From: Bradyrhizobium sp. CCGUVB1N3
GTDB taxonomy: Bacteria > Pseudomonadota > Alphaproteobacteria > Rhizobiales > Xanthobacteraceae
DNA length: 64,000 nt
Direction of reading: 5' to 3'
Assembly: GCF_024199925.1 (NCBI RefSeq)
Contig: NZ_JANADR010000001.1
Location: 6,513,501-6,577,500, forward strand
The notes beneath the pieces are model-generated. The model did no database searches. It saw nothing but the letters and a program-made list of their open reading frames with translations, and had not been told where the DNA came from. Each line of letters starts with the position of its first letter. Position 1 is the stretch's first letter. The position numbers were made by a program, and so were the translations under genes. Shown here one piece after another: positions 7,225 through 14,995 of this stretch.

Positions 7225-8666
7225 GGCGCGGCAATATCCGCGTCCCGATGACGTCGCTTCGCGCTCAACGCGCGGTGCAGCACATCCCAGATTCGCGGCT
7301 CCGTCGACTGAGCCGCATTGAAACGCAGGAAGGCGCTGGCGGTCTGCGACGCGCTGAAGACATTCCCCGGCGCAAGCACCACGTCTTCGGCAAGCGCCGC
7401 GCGGGCGATTTCCGCCGAATCCAGTCCGTCGGGCAGGCGGCACCACAGAAAGAATCCGCCGCGCGGCATCAGCCAGGGTTCGAGGCCGAGCGCCCCGAGC
7501 TTCTTCGCCACGTCACGTCGCGTGCGCGAGAGCCTTTGCCTCAGCTCATCCATGTGCTTGCGGTAGCTGCCGCCCGCGAGCACCTTCGCAATCACGTCGG
7601 TCGCAACCGGGCTCGGGCCGCCAAAGCTGGTTGCGACCTGGAGATCGACGAGATGCTCGATCCAGTCGGCGCGCGCGGCGATATAGCCGCAGCGTACCGA
7701 GGCGGAGAGCGTCTTGGAAAAGCTGCCGATGCGGATGACGTTGCAGAGGCCGTCGAGCGCGGCGAGGCGCGGCGACCGCTCGGGCTCGAGATCGGCAAAG
7801 ATGTCGTCCTCGATGATTACCAGCCCATGTGCAGCGGCGGCGCTCAGCACGCGGTGCGCGGTTTGCAGCGACAGCGTCGCGCCGGTCGGGTTGTGGAGCG
7901 CGGAATTGGTGATGTAGAGGCGCGGCCGCATCGCGCTGAGGATCGCTTCGAAACGCGCGACTTCCGGACCTGACGGCGTGTAGGGCACGCCGATGATTTT
8001 CACCTGATGCGCGCGCAGCAGCGCGCGAAAATTGAAGTAGCAGGGATCGTCGACCAGCACGGTGTCGCCGGGCCGCAGCAGGAAACGGCAGACGAGGTCG
8101 GCTGCTTGCGTGCCCGAACCCGTGAGCAGGAGCTGGTCGATCGAGGCCGCGATGCCATCCTCGGCAAAGCGGGCCAGCAGATAGCGGCGCAGCGCAAGCG
8201 AGCCGCGCGTAGAGCCATAGTCCGCGAGCACGCTGTCATCGCTCCTGGCGACCGCGCGAAAAGCGCGGCGCAAGGCGGCCTCCGGCATCCAGTCCGCCGG
8301 CAGCCAGCCGCAGCCGGGCTTGAGCGTGGCGGAATCGGCATCGAGCGATTGCCGTGACACCCAGAACGGATCGACGGCGCGGTCGCGGCGCGGCTCGACA
8401 TCGGTGAGCGCGAGCGGCGGCATGGAGGTCGCGGAGACGTAGAAGCCGGAGCCGCGCCGCGCCCGGATCAAGCCTTCGGCAGCCAGCCGATCATAGGCTT
8501 CAACCACGGTGGAGGGCGAAACACCCATGCTCGCGGCGAGCTTGCGGATCGATGGCAAGCGATCGCCGGCGCCGAGCACGCGGCCCGCGACCTTGGCGCG
8601 GATGGCGCTCATCACCTCGAGGGTGCGCGCCCCGCCGCGGCCTTTGGTTGTTGCCGTCTGGTCCAA
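7206..8666 (-). CDS. MocR-type regulator: GntR HTH fused to PLP aminotransferase-like domain
   Basis: The N-terminal winged helix contains AGDRLPSIRKLAASMGVSPSTVVEAYDRL and ARRGSGFYV, typical of GntR/MocR proteins. The rest is a fold type I aminotransferase domain with NPTGATLS, a VIIEDDIFADL strand and SFSKTLSASVRCGY, where the Lys should bind PLP. Such proteins sense PLP or amino compounds and control nearby genes. The divergent EamA exporter at 8773 is the probable target. The start is uncertain. TTG 8666 is used here, but the family's typical W-K-P residues lie just upstream (after 8680), where no normal start codon exists until ATG 8774, which would overlap the exporter's start. Confidence 0.85.
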   Translation of the reverse strand: MDQTATTKGRGGARTLEVMSAIRAKVAGRVLGAGDRLPSIRKLAASMGVSPSTVVEAYDRLAAEGLIRARRGSGFYVSATSMPPLALTDVEPRRDRAVDPFWVSRQSLDADSATLKPGCGWLPADWMPEAALRRAFRAVARSDDSVLADYGSTRGSLALRRYLLARFAEDGIAASIDQLLLTGSGTQAADLVCRFLLRPGDTVLVDDPCYFNFRALLRAHQVKIIGVPYTPSGPEVARFEAILSAMRPRLYITNSALHNPTGATLSLQTAHRVLSAAAAHGLVIIEDDIFADLEPERSPRLAALDGLCNVIRIGSFSKTLSASVRCGYIAARADWIEHLVDLQVATSFGGPSPVATDVIAKVLAGGSYRKHMDELRQRLSRTRRDVAKKLGALGLEPWLMPRGGFFLWCRLPDGLDSAEIARAALAEDVVLAPGNVFSASQTASAFLRFNAAQSTEPRIWDVLHRALSAKRRHRDADIAAPKARRG

Positions 8667-8730
8667 GTGTATGGGCTTCCATATCGATACAGTTTCGCCA
8701 GATTGTATGGAATTGTCGCTGGTTTCGCCA
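8664..8730. promoter_or_regulatory. Candidate MocR operator region with repeated words
   Basis: The divergent spacer carries repeated words. Gtgtatgg (8667-8674), ccatatcgatac (8679-8690, the inverse orientation) and ttgtatggaatt (8703-8714) share a TGTATSG core. Gtttcgcca occurs twice, at 8692-8700 and 8722-8730, spaced by exactly 30 bp (about three helical turns). Repeated sites on one face of the helix are what MocR dimers commonly bind. Confidence 0.45.
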
Positions 8731-8772
8731 CTGCCAAAAGGCCAGGGTCGCGATTGGGGAAAGCGAGGCGAC

Positions 8773-9633
8773 ATGCAAGCGGCCGGCAACGGATGGGGTA
8801 ACGGGCTCCTGGGCGTCGTCATCTTCAGCGGTTCGCTGCCGGCGACGCGCGTCGCGGTCGGCGGCTTTTCCGCAACCTTCCTGACCTCGGCGCGCGCGGT
8901 GATTGCGGCCCTGTTGGGGGCAGCGCTGCTTGCCCTGCTTCATCAGCAGAGACCCGCGCGAAAAGACCTTGCCTCGCTCGCCATCGTTTCGATGGGCGTC
9001 GTGATCGGCTTCCCGCTGCTGACGGCGCTGGCGCTGAAGCACATCACCTCGGCACATTCGATCGTCTTCGTCGGCCTGTTGCCGCTGGCGACCGCAATCT
9101 TCGCCGTGCTGCGCGGTGGCGAGCGGCCGCGCCCCCTGTTCTGGTTGTTCTCGATCGTCGGCAGCGCGACGGTTGCCGGCTTTGCGCTGTCGGGCGGCGG
9201 CGCGGGCTCGCTCACCGGCGATCTGCTGATGGTCGCAGCGATCCTGCTCTGCGGCCTCGGTTACGCCGAAGGCGCGACGCTGTCGCGCCGGCTCGGCGGC
9301 TGGCAGGTCATCTCATGGGCGCTGATCCTTGCCTTGCCGCTGATGCTGCCGGTCGCGATCCTGTCGTTGCCGCCGACATGGGACGGCATCGGCGCGCCGG
9401 CCTGGATCGGCCTTGCCTACGTCTCCGTCTTCAGCATGTTCGTCGGCTTCGTGTTCTGGTACCGCGGCCTCGCCCTCGGCGGCACCGCCAGTGTCGGTCA
9501 GCTGCAACAGGTTCAGCCGTTCCTTGGCCTCGCGCTCGCCGGTCTCGTCCTGCACGAGCCGGTGGCGTGGAGCATGATCGCAGCAACCGCGCTCGTGGTC
9601 GTCTGCGTCGCCTTTGCGCGGCGGTTTGCGTGA
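8773..9633 (+). CDS. EamA/DMT-family transporter, divergent from MocR regulator
   Basis: This 286-aa protein has about ten hydrophobic segments in two EamA repeats: LLGVVIFSGSLPATRVAVGGF at the start, GVVIGFPLLTALALKHITSAH, and a C-terminal VQPFLGLALAGLVLHEPVAWS with the family's typical E-P pair. The ATG at 8773 is preceded by GCGAGG. Pairing of a MocR regulator with a divergent DMT exporter is a recurring layout in Proteobacteria, where the regulator controls efflux of a metabolite or amino compound. The substrate is not evident from sequence. The EAL-domain gene lies convergently, ten bases away. Confidence 0.88.
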   Translation: MQAAGNGWGNGLLGVVIFSGSLPATRVAVGGFSATFLTSARAVIAALLGAALLALLHQQRPARKDLASLAIVSMGVVIGFPLLTALALKHITSAHSIVFVGLLPLATAIFAVLRGGERPRPLFWLFSIVGSATVAGFALSGGGAGSLTGDLLMVAAILLCGLGYAEGATLSRRLGGWQVISWALILALPLMLPVAILSLPPTWDGIGAPAWIGLAYVSVFSMFVGFVFWYRGLALGGTASVGQLQQVQPFLGLALAGLVLHEPVAWSMIAATALVVVCVAFARRFA

Positions 9634-9643
9634 GGCCGCCGCC

Positions 9644-10858
9644 TCACCCCTGTCCCATCACCGTCCGCGTCAGCGCGCTCCTCGCAAACTTCTTCAGCGG
9701 CATCGGCTTGCCGAACAGATAGCCCTGCACGAGGTCGAAGCCGATCTCGTTGGCGGCGACGAGATCGGCACGGGTTTCGATGCCTTCGGCGACGCTGCGC
9801 GCGCCGTAATCCCGGGCTAGCTCGACGATGTGGCGGCACACGTTGCGCTTCAGCGCATCGTTGCTGCTGCCGGTGACGAAGTGCCGGTCGGCCTTGAGCT
9901 TGACGAAGGGAAACCGGTCGAGCCCCATCAGCTCCGGCCAGTTGGTGCCGACATTGTCGATGGCGAGGCCAATGTTGTGGAAGCGCACGTCGGATGCGAC
10001 GTCGAGCAGCAGGTCGAGATCCCGGATCACCTCGGAGCTCTCGATCTCGATCGTCAGCCCGCCGAAGGCGGGATGGGCGGGCATGCATTGGCAGAGATCG
10101 CGTACGGCCTGGGGCTCGCGCAGGAACGAGGCTGGCAGGTTGATGGAGAGATCGACCGGGCTCTGCCGTTCCACCAGATAGTGCCAGTCCTGCAGGACGC
10201 GCTCGATCACGAACTCGGAGAGTTCGCGGAAGTGCGGATCGCGCTCCTCCGGAATGAAATAGGCCGGCGGCACCACGCCCCAGGTCGGATGCCGCATCCG
10301 CACCAGCGCCTCGGCGCCGCAGCGGATCAGCGTGCGCGCGTCGATCTTCGGCTGGTACCAGAGCTCGAGCCAGCCCGCATGCAAGGCTTCGCCGACATGC
10401 ACGGCAGGGCTCGGCGCCGGCTCGTCCGGCAGCAGCATCGCAATGCGGTCGCGCAGCGTCTCGGCGGCAAACGGCGTCGTCAGCGGCGGCAGCATGGCAA
10501 GGCCATATTCCTCGCCGACCTGCTGCACCGCCTTGACGATGATCGACTCGCGCGCGCCGACGGCCAAAACCTTGCCGCCGAATTCCTCGCGCACCAAAAT
10601 CTCCAGAAATCTTCCCGGCTCGATGCCGTCGGCGGCAATGCCGAGCAGTATGAGATCGGGGAGTTCCGTGGCGAGCACGCCACGCAGCTCGTCGGCATTG
10701 GCGCATTCGCTGGTGACGAAGCCGAGATCCTCGAGCACCTCGCTCATGAAGGCACGCAGGTGCCGCTTGCCGTCAGCCACGCAAGCGCGCGGCGTCACCT
10801 TTCGCCGTCCAAAGGTTACAGTCTTCCGTCCAACGAGCTCGCCCAGCCCCTCGTCCAT
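9644..10858 (-). CDS. Degenerate receiver + EAL-domain protein
   Basis: This is a 404-aa protein. Residues ~20-140 resemble a response-regulator receiver, but the expected phospho-Asp position reads LILLGIAADG (Gly in place of Asp) and the conserved Lys is missing. Residues ~160-400 form an EAL domain, the c-di-GMP phosphodiesterase fold: GAEALVR, SINLPAS, EIESSE, LKADRHFV, SVAEGIET and VQGYLFGKP are all recognisable. The loop-6 motif DDFG reads DNVG, so the second metal-linked Asp is Asn. Phosphorylation is therefore unlikely and catalysis doubtful; it may bind c-di-GMP or a partner. Start ATG 10858 follows GGGGAG by nine bases; longer in-frame starts exist up to 10933. Confidence 0.8.
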   Translation of the reverse strand: MDEGLGELVGRKTVTFGRRKVTPRACVADGKRHLRAFMSEVLEDLGFVTSECANADELRGVLATELPDLILLGIAADGIEPGRFLEILVREEFGGKVLAVGARESIIVKAVQQVGEEYGLAMLPPLTTPFAAETLRDRIAMLLPDEPAPSPAVHVGEALHAGWLELWYQPKIDARTLIRCGAEALVRMRHPTWGVVPPAYFIPEERDPHFRELSEFVIERVLQDWHYLVERQSPVDLSINLPASFLREPQAVRDLCQCMPAHPAFGGLTIEIESSEVIRDLDLLLDVASDVRFHNIGLAIDNVGTNWPELMGLDRFPFVKLKADRHFVTGSSNDALKRNVCRHIVELARDYGARSVAEGIETRADLVAANEIGFDLVQGYLFGKPMPLKKFARSALTRTVMGQG

Positions 10859-11145
10859 CGCACAGCACTCCCCGTTCCGTGACAACTTCATAACGGCGTG
10901 CGCGGCTCCAAATATGGAGAGCTTCAGCATCATTGTTGAATTATTTGGGTAACGTTAAAGCCCTCATCATATGTAAAATTGTACGGATCCTGTTGAAGAA
11001 GACTTCACACCCGCGTCCGTCGCGCGCGGGTGGCGCTGCAATCGTTGCGATATCGGCAATGCCGCGCACGCGATGCGGCAACTCATCTGACCCAGCGATG
11101 AGGCGACGTCGCGCGCGATGTCGCCTCATTCGATAACGCCGGTAA
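10859..11145. other. Intergenic region, no gene supported
   Basis: This stretch lies between two minus-strand genes. It includes an AT-richer part (10930-10990) that probably holds the promoter of the EAL-domain gene, and a GC-rich inverted arrangement around 11092-11128 (aggcgacgtcgc and gcgatgtcgcct), which can fold as a hairpin. Confidence 0.4.
11092..11130. terminator. Hairpin downstream of the secreted 141-aa protein gene
   Basis: The plus strand reads gcgatgaggcgacgtcgcgcg and then cgatgtcgcctcattcg. The words atgaggcgac and gtcgcctcat are exact inverses and form a ten-pair stem. It follows the stop of the minus-strand gene (11146), so it probably ends that transcript. There is no long U run. 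Confidence 0.6.
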
Positions 11146-11571
11146 TCAGTTGCTGGCAGCCTTGTCGTGCTTCGCCATGCCGACCGCCTTGTAGTCGTAG
11201 GTCGGATAGAACTCGGTCCGGTACGGCCCCCACGCGCTGTCCTCGATGATGCGATTGACCTCGCGCAGCTGCGAGGCTGGAAGCCTGAGCGTGACCACCT
11301 GGCCGATGCCCATCATCACGTACCAGCTCACCACCTCGACGCCCGGCGGCGGGAAGGATTTGTAGTAGCCCTGCTTCTCGAGCTGGGCGTTCAGTTCGTG
11401 CACAGGGCGCGACTGGTCGTGCTTGAAGAACACCGTGAGCATGACGGCATTGTCGGCGGTCGGCGCGGCGCTCTCCGGCGGCGGCGCGGTCTGCGCAATG
11501 GCCGCGGACTTGATCGCCAAAGCGCCGGCCAGCAATGCAGCCGCGGTCAACGTCGTTCGCACTGATCTCAT
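11146..11571 (-). CDS. Secreted protein of unknown function
   Basis: This is a 141-aa protein with a clear Sec signal peptide (MRSVRTTLTAAALLAGALAI... ending near AIAQ at residue 27), so it is predicted to be periplasmic. The mature part has a compact alpha/beta pattern: AVMLTVFFKHDQSRPVHEL, GVEVVSWYVMMGIGQVVTLRL, and NRIIEDSAWGPYRTEFYPTYDY. The spacing resembles a ferredoxin-like or dimeric alpha-beta barrel unit, but I cannot assign a family. No operon partner is close. A stable stem downstream (11092-11130) likely ends the transcript. Confidence 0.75.
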   Translation of the reverse strand: MRSVRTTLTAAALLAGALAIKSAAIAQTAPPPESAAPTADNAVMLTVFFKHDQSRPVHELNAQLEKQGYYKSFPPPGVEVVSWYVMMGIGQVVTLRLPASQLREVNRIIEDSAWGPYRTEFYPTYDYKAVGMAKHDKAASN

Positions 11572-11635
11572 TTGCGAGGTCCTTCCTTCTCACGTGATGT
11601 CGTCGCTGAACAGAATCGATTGGGCCGCAGGCTCG

Positions 11636-11790
11636 CTTTACCTCTCCCGCCTGCGGGGGAGGTCGCGCCGAAGGCGCGGGTGGGGGCTCTCTCCACTCGG
11701 GGGCTCTCCCGGTAAGACAGTCGACGCTCTCCTTCGTGGAGGCACCCTCACCCCAGCCCTCTCCCGCAAGCGGGAGAGGGAGCGCAGCTT
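11636..11790. repeat. Interspersed repeat, 'cctctcccgcctgcggg' family
   Basis: The left part contains cctctcccgcctgcggg, gaggtcgcgccgaaggcgcg and ggtgggggctctc. The right part contains accctcaccccagccctctcc and cgcaagcgggagaggg. The two halves are inverted relative to each other (gggtgggg versus ccctcacccc, ctctcccgc versus gcgggagag). This is a dispersed palindromic element seen in many Rhizobiales genomes. Confidence 0.7.
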
Positions 11791-11828
11791 CGTTCGCGGC
11801 TTGCAAAGAAGCTCAATCTCATCATGCC

Positions 11829-13160
11829 TCAGCCCACCCTATACTCGCCCGAGATGTTCTTGCCAGTGTAGTCGGTCATCGCCGCGGTCGCGATCAGGCT
11901 GATCACGGCGCACAGCGCGACATAGGCAGCGATGGCGGTTGCCGACTGGAAGGCGCCGAACAGCCAGGCCGCGATCAGAGGCGCAGGACCTCCGGCGATG
12001 ACGGAGGCGAGCTGATAGCCGAGCGAGGCGCCGCTGTAGCGCAGGCGTCCGGTGAAGCTTTCAGCGATCAGCGCGGCCTGCGGGCCGTACATCATGTCAT
12101 GCGGGATCAGCGACAGGATGATGGCGAGGAAGATGACCGGCTGCGATCCGGTGTCGAGCATGCGGAAATAGATGAAGCCGAACACGCCGGTCACGGCCGC
12201 GCCGATCATGTACATGTTCTTGCGCCCGATGCGGTCGGACAAATGGCCGAACAGCGGGATCGAGACGAAGGACAGCACCGAGGCTGCGAGCACCGCGGTG
12301 AGCAGGAAGTCGCGCGACACGTTCAGCGTCTTGACGCCATAGGCGAAGATGAAGGCGGTGAAGATGTAGAACGGCGCCTGCTCGGCCATGCGGGCAAAGG
12401 CCGACAGCAGGATCTCCTTCGGATGCTCCTTGATCACTTGCAGCATCGGCGTGCGCTCGACCTTTCGCTCCGCGACCAGCCTGGAAAACACTGGCGTCTC
12501 CAGAATGCCGAGCCGGATGTAGAGGCCGACGCCGACCAGGATGAGGCTCAGCGCAAAGGGCACGCGCCAGCCCCATGACAAGAACTGCTCGCCGGACATC
12601 TGGCTGAAGGCGAGCACGGCGAGGTTCGCGAGGAACAGCCCGCAGGGCACGCCGAATTGCGGCCATGAGGCGATAAATCCGCGGGAGTGATCGTTGCGCG
12701 CCCATTCCATCGACATCAGCACCGAGCCGCCCCATTCGCCGCCGACGCCCACGCCCTGGACGAAGCGCAGCACGGTCAGGGCGACCGCGCCCCAGATTCC
12801 GATGCTCTCATAGGTCGGGACCAGCGCCACCGCGAAGGTCGCGAGCCCCATCAGGAGCAGCGTGGCGATCAGCGTCGATTTGCGGCCGATGCGGTCGCCG
12901 TAATGGCCGAAAATGGCCGCGCCGACGGGGCGGGCGATAAAGCCGACGGCGTAGATCGCGAAGGCCTCGAGCGTGCCAACCCACGGATCGGAATGCGGAA
13001 AGAACAGTTTTGCGAAAACCAGGCCAGTGACGGTCGAATAGAGGAAGAAATCGTACCACTCGATGGCGGTGCCGATGGTGGAGGCGATCACGGCGCGGCG
13101 CAGCTGAAGCTGGTGCTCGCTGTCGGGCAGCGAGGCCGGGTCGACATGGGACAGGGACAT
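11829..13160 (-). CDS. MFS transporter, metabolite:H+ symporter (MHS) type
   Basis: This 443-aa permease has about 12 transmembrane segments. Signature stretches are ASTIGTAIEWYDFFLYSTVTG in the first helix, the loop GHYGDRIGRKSTL, RFVQGVGVGGEWGGSVLMSMEW, and GHLSDRIGRKNMYMIGA between the halves. This set defines the MHS branch (relatives carry citrate, proline/betaine, shikimate or alpha-ketoglutarate with protons). The ligand cannot be told. I use ATG 13160; 52 upstream codons in the same frame lack a good ribosome site. A CRP-like palindrome lies at 13302-13317, about 150 bp upstream. Confidence 0.88.
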   Translation of the reverse strand: MSLSHVDPASLPDSEHQLQLRRAVIASTIGTAIEWYDFFLYSTVTGLVFAKLFFPHSDPWVGTLEAFAIYAVGFIARPVGAAIFGHYGDRIGRKSTLIATLLLMGLATFAVALVPTYESIGIWGAVALTVLRFVQGVGVGGEWGGSVLMSMEWARNDHSRGFIASWPQFGVPCGLFLANLAVLAFSQMSGEQFLSWGWRVPFALSLILVGVGLYIRLGILETPVFSRLVAERKVERTPMLQVIKEHPKEILLSAFARMAEQAPFYIFTAFIFAYGVKTLNVSRDFLLTAVLAASVLSFVSIPLFGHLSDRIGRKNMYMIGAAVTGVFGFIYFRMLDTGSQPVIFLAIILSLIPHDMMYGPQAALIAESFTGRLRYSGASLGYQLASVIAGGPAPLIAAWLFGAFQSATAIAAYVALCAVISLIATAAMTDYTGKNISGEYRVG

Positions 13161-13301
13161 GACGGGAGCCTTTCCTTGGAGGCCGCCCCCTACTTTGCAT
13201 GGGGTTGTTTTCACGAAAAACATTCGAGGCGGCGTGACGGTTCCAAGGCCGCCGGGCAGCGTGGTTCCACATCCGGCCGTGGCGGTCCGCCGCAGGGCGA
13301 C

Positions 13302-13317
13302 TGTGAAGCAGTTCACA
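13302..13317. promoter_or_regulatory. CRP-like site TGTGA-N6-TCACA
   Basis: The site reads tgtgaagcagttcaca, exactly matching TGTGA-N6-TCACA. It lies 142 bp before the MFS start (minus) and 67 bp before the small frame at 13384 (plus). It is the same pattern as at 42564-42579 and close to that at 57817-57832. Confidence 0.5.
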
Positions 13318-13383
13318 TGCGTCTTGCCGCACCTGCGCTATGAATGCGCTTATCCGGTGATGGGCTGCGTAAGGATCGCAGCG

Positions 13384-13482
13384 ATGACGACACGGCGTAT
13401 GATGGCTTGGTGGTTCTGGTTCGTGCTGTCGGGACGATTTCTCGATCGTTTCCTGAGCCTGCCGCGCGTGCCGCGGAACTAG
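13384..13482 (+). CDS. Possible 32-aa Trp/Arg-rich peptide
   Basis: The frame reads MTTRRMMAWWFWFVLSGRFL, then DRFLSLPRVPRN and stop. It has a short hydrophobic, tryptophan-rich core with basic ends, as in small membrane-associated peptides. The ATG is preceded by AAGGA ten bases upstream, better than expected by chance, and a CRP-like palindrome lies 67 bp upstream. It is convergent with the next gene, whose stop is at 13492. Coding status is unproven. Confidence 0.4.
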   Translation: MTTRRMMAWWFWFVLSGRFLDRFLSLPRVPRN

Positions 13483-13491
13483 CCGCAAAGC

Positions 13492-14655
13492 TCAGCTCTG
13501 CCCGATCAGCTTCCGGAACACGGCCGCGCCGTCCTGCACGGCATCGCGTCCCTTCCAGGCCAGATAGGTCAGCTTGCCCGCGAGCGAGTCGTGGTTGCGC
13601 AGGCGGCGCGAACCGAGGATGTGACCGACATTGTCCGGGAAGCGGCTGACCTCGGTGGCGACGAGCGCGGCGATCGCGTCCATCAATTGCTGGAGGCGAA
13701 TGCCCCACTCGGACGACTCGATCTCGTCAATGCGGACCTTGAGCGCATATTCGACGTCATAGATTTCCGCGAGCAGATCGCGAGCGATCAGCACCCGGTT
13801 GTTTTTCAGCGCGAACCGCAGCGCGAGGCGCTTGTCGTCGATCCGGTCGAGCACCATCGGAACCGTGATGGCATAGGGCGTGGCGGCGACGTCGGCGGCG
13901 GTTTTGGTCGGCGCGGCCCTGGTCGCGAGGCGGATCAGGTGCCAGGGCGTCTTCAGCCGCCGTGCCACCAGCGCCAGCGCAAAGGGCAGCGCCTCGGGAT
14001 TGGCCTTCCTGAAGGCATCGAGGCGCGCGGTGATCTGCTTCACCAGGCCGTCGTCGAATTTCGAGATCTTCTCGGGCAGCTTTTCGTTGAACTTCGCCAA
14101 AGCGTTGTGGGCGCGCAGCACCTGCAGCATCTTGGTCACGTCGTCGAAGGCGAAGCGCGAGGCGGTGTATTGCCCGAGCTTGGCGCGGGCGAGCTCGGTG
14201 CCGTCGGCCGAAGCGAGCGTGTTCTCGAGGACCTTGACGACCTTGATCTGGAACGCGGCCGCGGTCTTCTGCACGTCCTTCGGGTTATTGGCGGCGACCT
14301 GGTCGTTGATCGCCTTGATGTAGTCGCGCGCCATGGTCGGCAGCAGGTCGCGGCAGATCCACTCCCAGATCGGCGTCAGCGTGTTGCGCGAGATTCGCCC
14401 CATATTGGCGTGCTCGGGCGCGCCGTCGATCAGAAGCAGCTCGAGCGGAGCGAAGAAGGAGTTCGACGGATTGGGGGCGCGCGCCTGGGTCGATCCGTCC
14501 TTGCGGAATTCGGCGCGCAGCTTCGCCAGGATGTCGGGCGAGCCCGGCATATCGATGCCGCACAGCTCCAGCCGCTCGAGCTCGCTGAGCAGACAGCTCC
14601 GCGACAGCGGCGTCAGCCGCTGCAGGAATTCCCAGAGCTGTTCGACCTGGCTCAT
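13492..14655 (-). CDS. Conserved-looking protein of unknown function (387 aa)
   Basis: I do not recognise this protein. It is mostly helical with no signal peptide or membrane span, so it is probably cytoplasmic. Recognisable stretches include LWEFLQRLTPLSRSCLLSEL, NTLTPIWEWICRDLLPTMAR, and a C-terminal DNVGHILGSRRLRNHDSLAG. Base composition and codon use look like the neighbouring genes, so it is likely a genuine native gene. The start is ATG 14655 (MSQVEQLWEF); an in-frame TTG at 14664 adds three residues. It stands alone between a convergent small frame and a divergent LuxR-type gene. Confidence 0.75.
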   Translation of the reverse strand: MSQVEQLWEFLQRLTPLSRSCLLSELERLELCGIDMPGSPDILAKLRAEFRKDGSTQARAPNPSNSFFAPLELLLIDGAPEHANMGRISRNTLTPIWEWICRDLLPTMARDYIKAINDQVAANNPKDVQKTAAAFQIKVVKVLENTLASADGTELARAKLGQYTASRFAFDDVTKMLQVLRAHNALAKFNEKLPEKISKFDDGLVKQITARLDAFRKANPEALPFALALVARRLKTPWHLIRLATRAAPTKTAADVAATPYAITVPMVLDRIDDKRLALRFALKNNRVLIARDLLAEIYDVEYALKVRIDEIESSEWGIRLQQLMDAIAALVATEVSRFPDNVGHILGSRRLRNHDSLAGKLTYLAWKGRDAVQDGAAVFRKLIGQS

Positions 14656-14995
14656 GGCACGCAATTTTTCGCAACTTTTCCGGAACTGTTACTGGTTCGT
14701 CGCGTGGAGGCATTTGCGCGCTCTCAACTGCGCTCCAGAGAAGCAAGTCACCGTTAATTAATTGGTAAAGTCGTACGGCGCGGCCGCCCGACGCCCGCCC
14801 TGACGTTAAGAAGGGATTTCGGGAGATGCCTGGGATTTAGGCAGAATTTGCAACCGATGCGCGGTCCGCGGGCCATCACGGCAAGCATGAATTGTGCCGA
14901 CGCCGGAGATCTCGCACAAAACCGTCAAAATCACCGTAGTCTTACGGAACAAAAAGTTAACCACGATTCCCCCCGGGTTCCGCTAAACGAATCAC
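14656..14995. promoter_or_regulatory. Divergent promoter region, 340 bases
   Basis: No gene fits here. The segment is AT-richer around 14745-14775 (accgttaattaattggtaaag) and 14925-14970 (accgtcaaaatcaccg, acaaaaagttaacc), as expected for promoters of the divergent genes at 14655 and 14996. A small dyad ccgta/tacgg lies at 14934-14947. No sure -35/-10 pair can be named. Confidence 0.4.
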
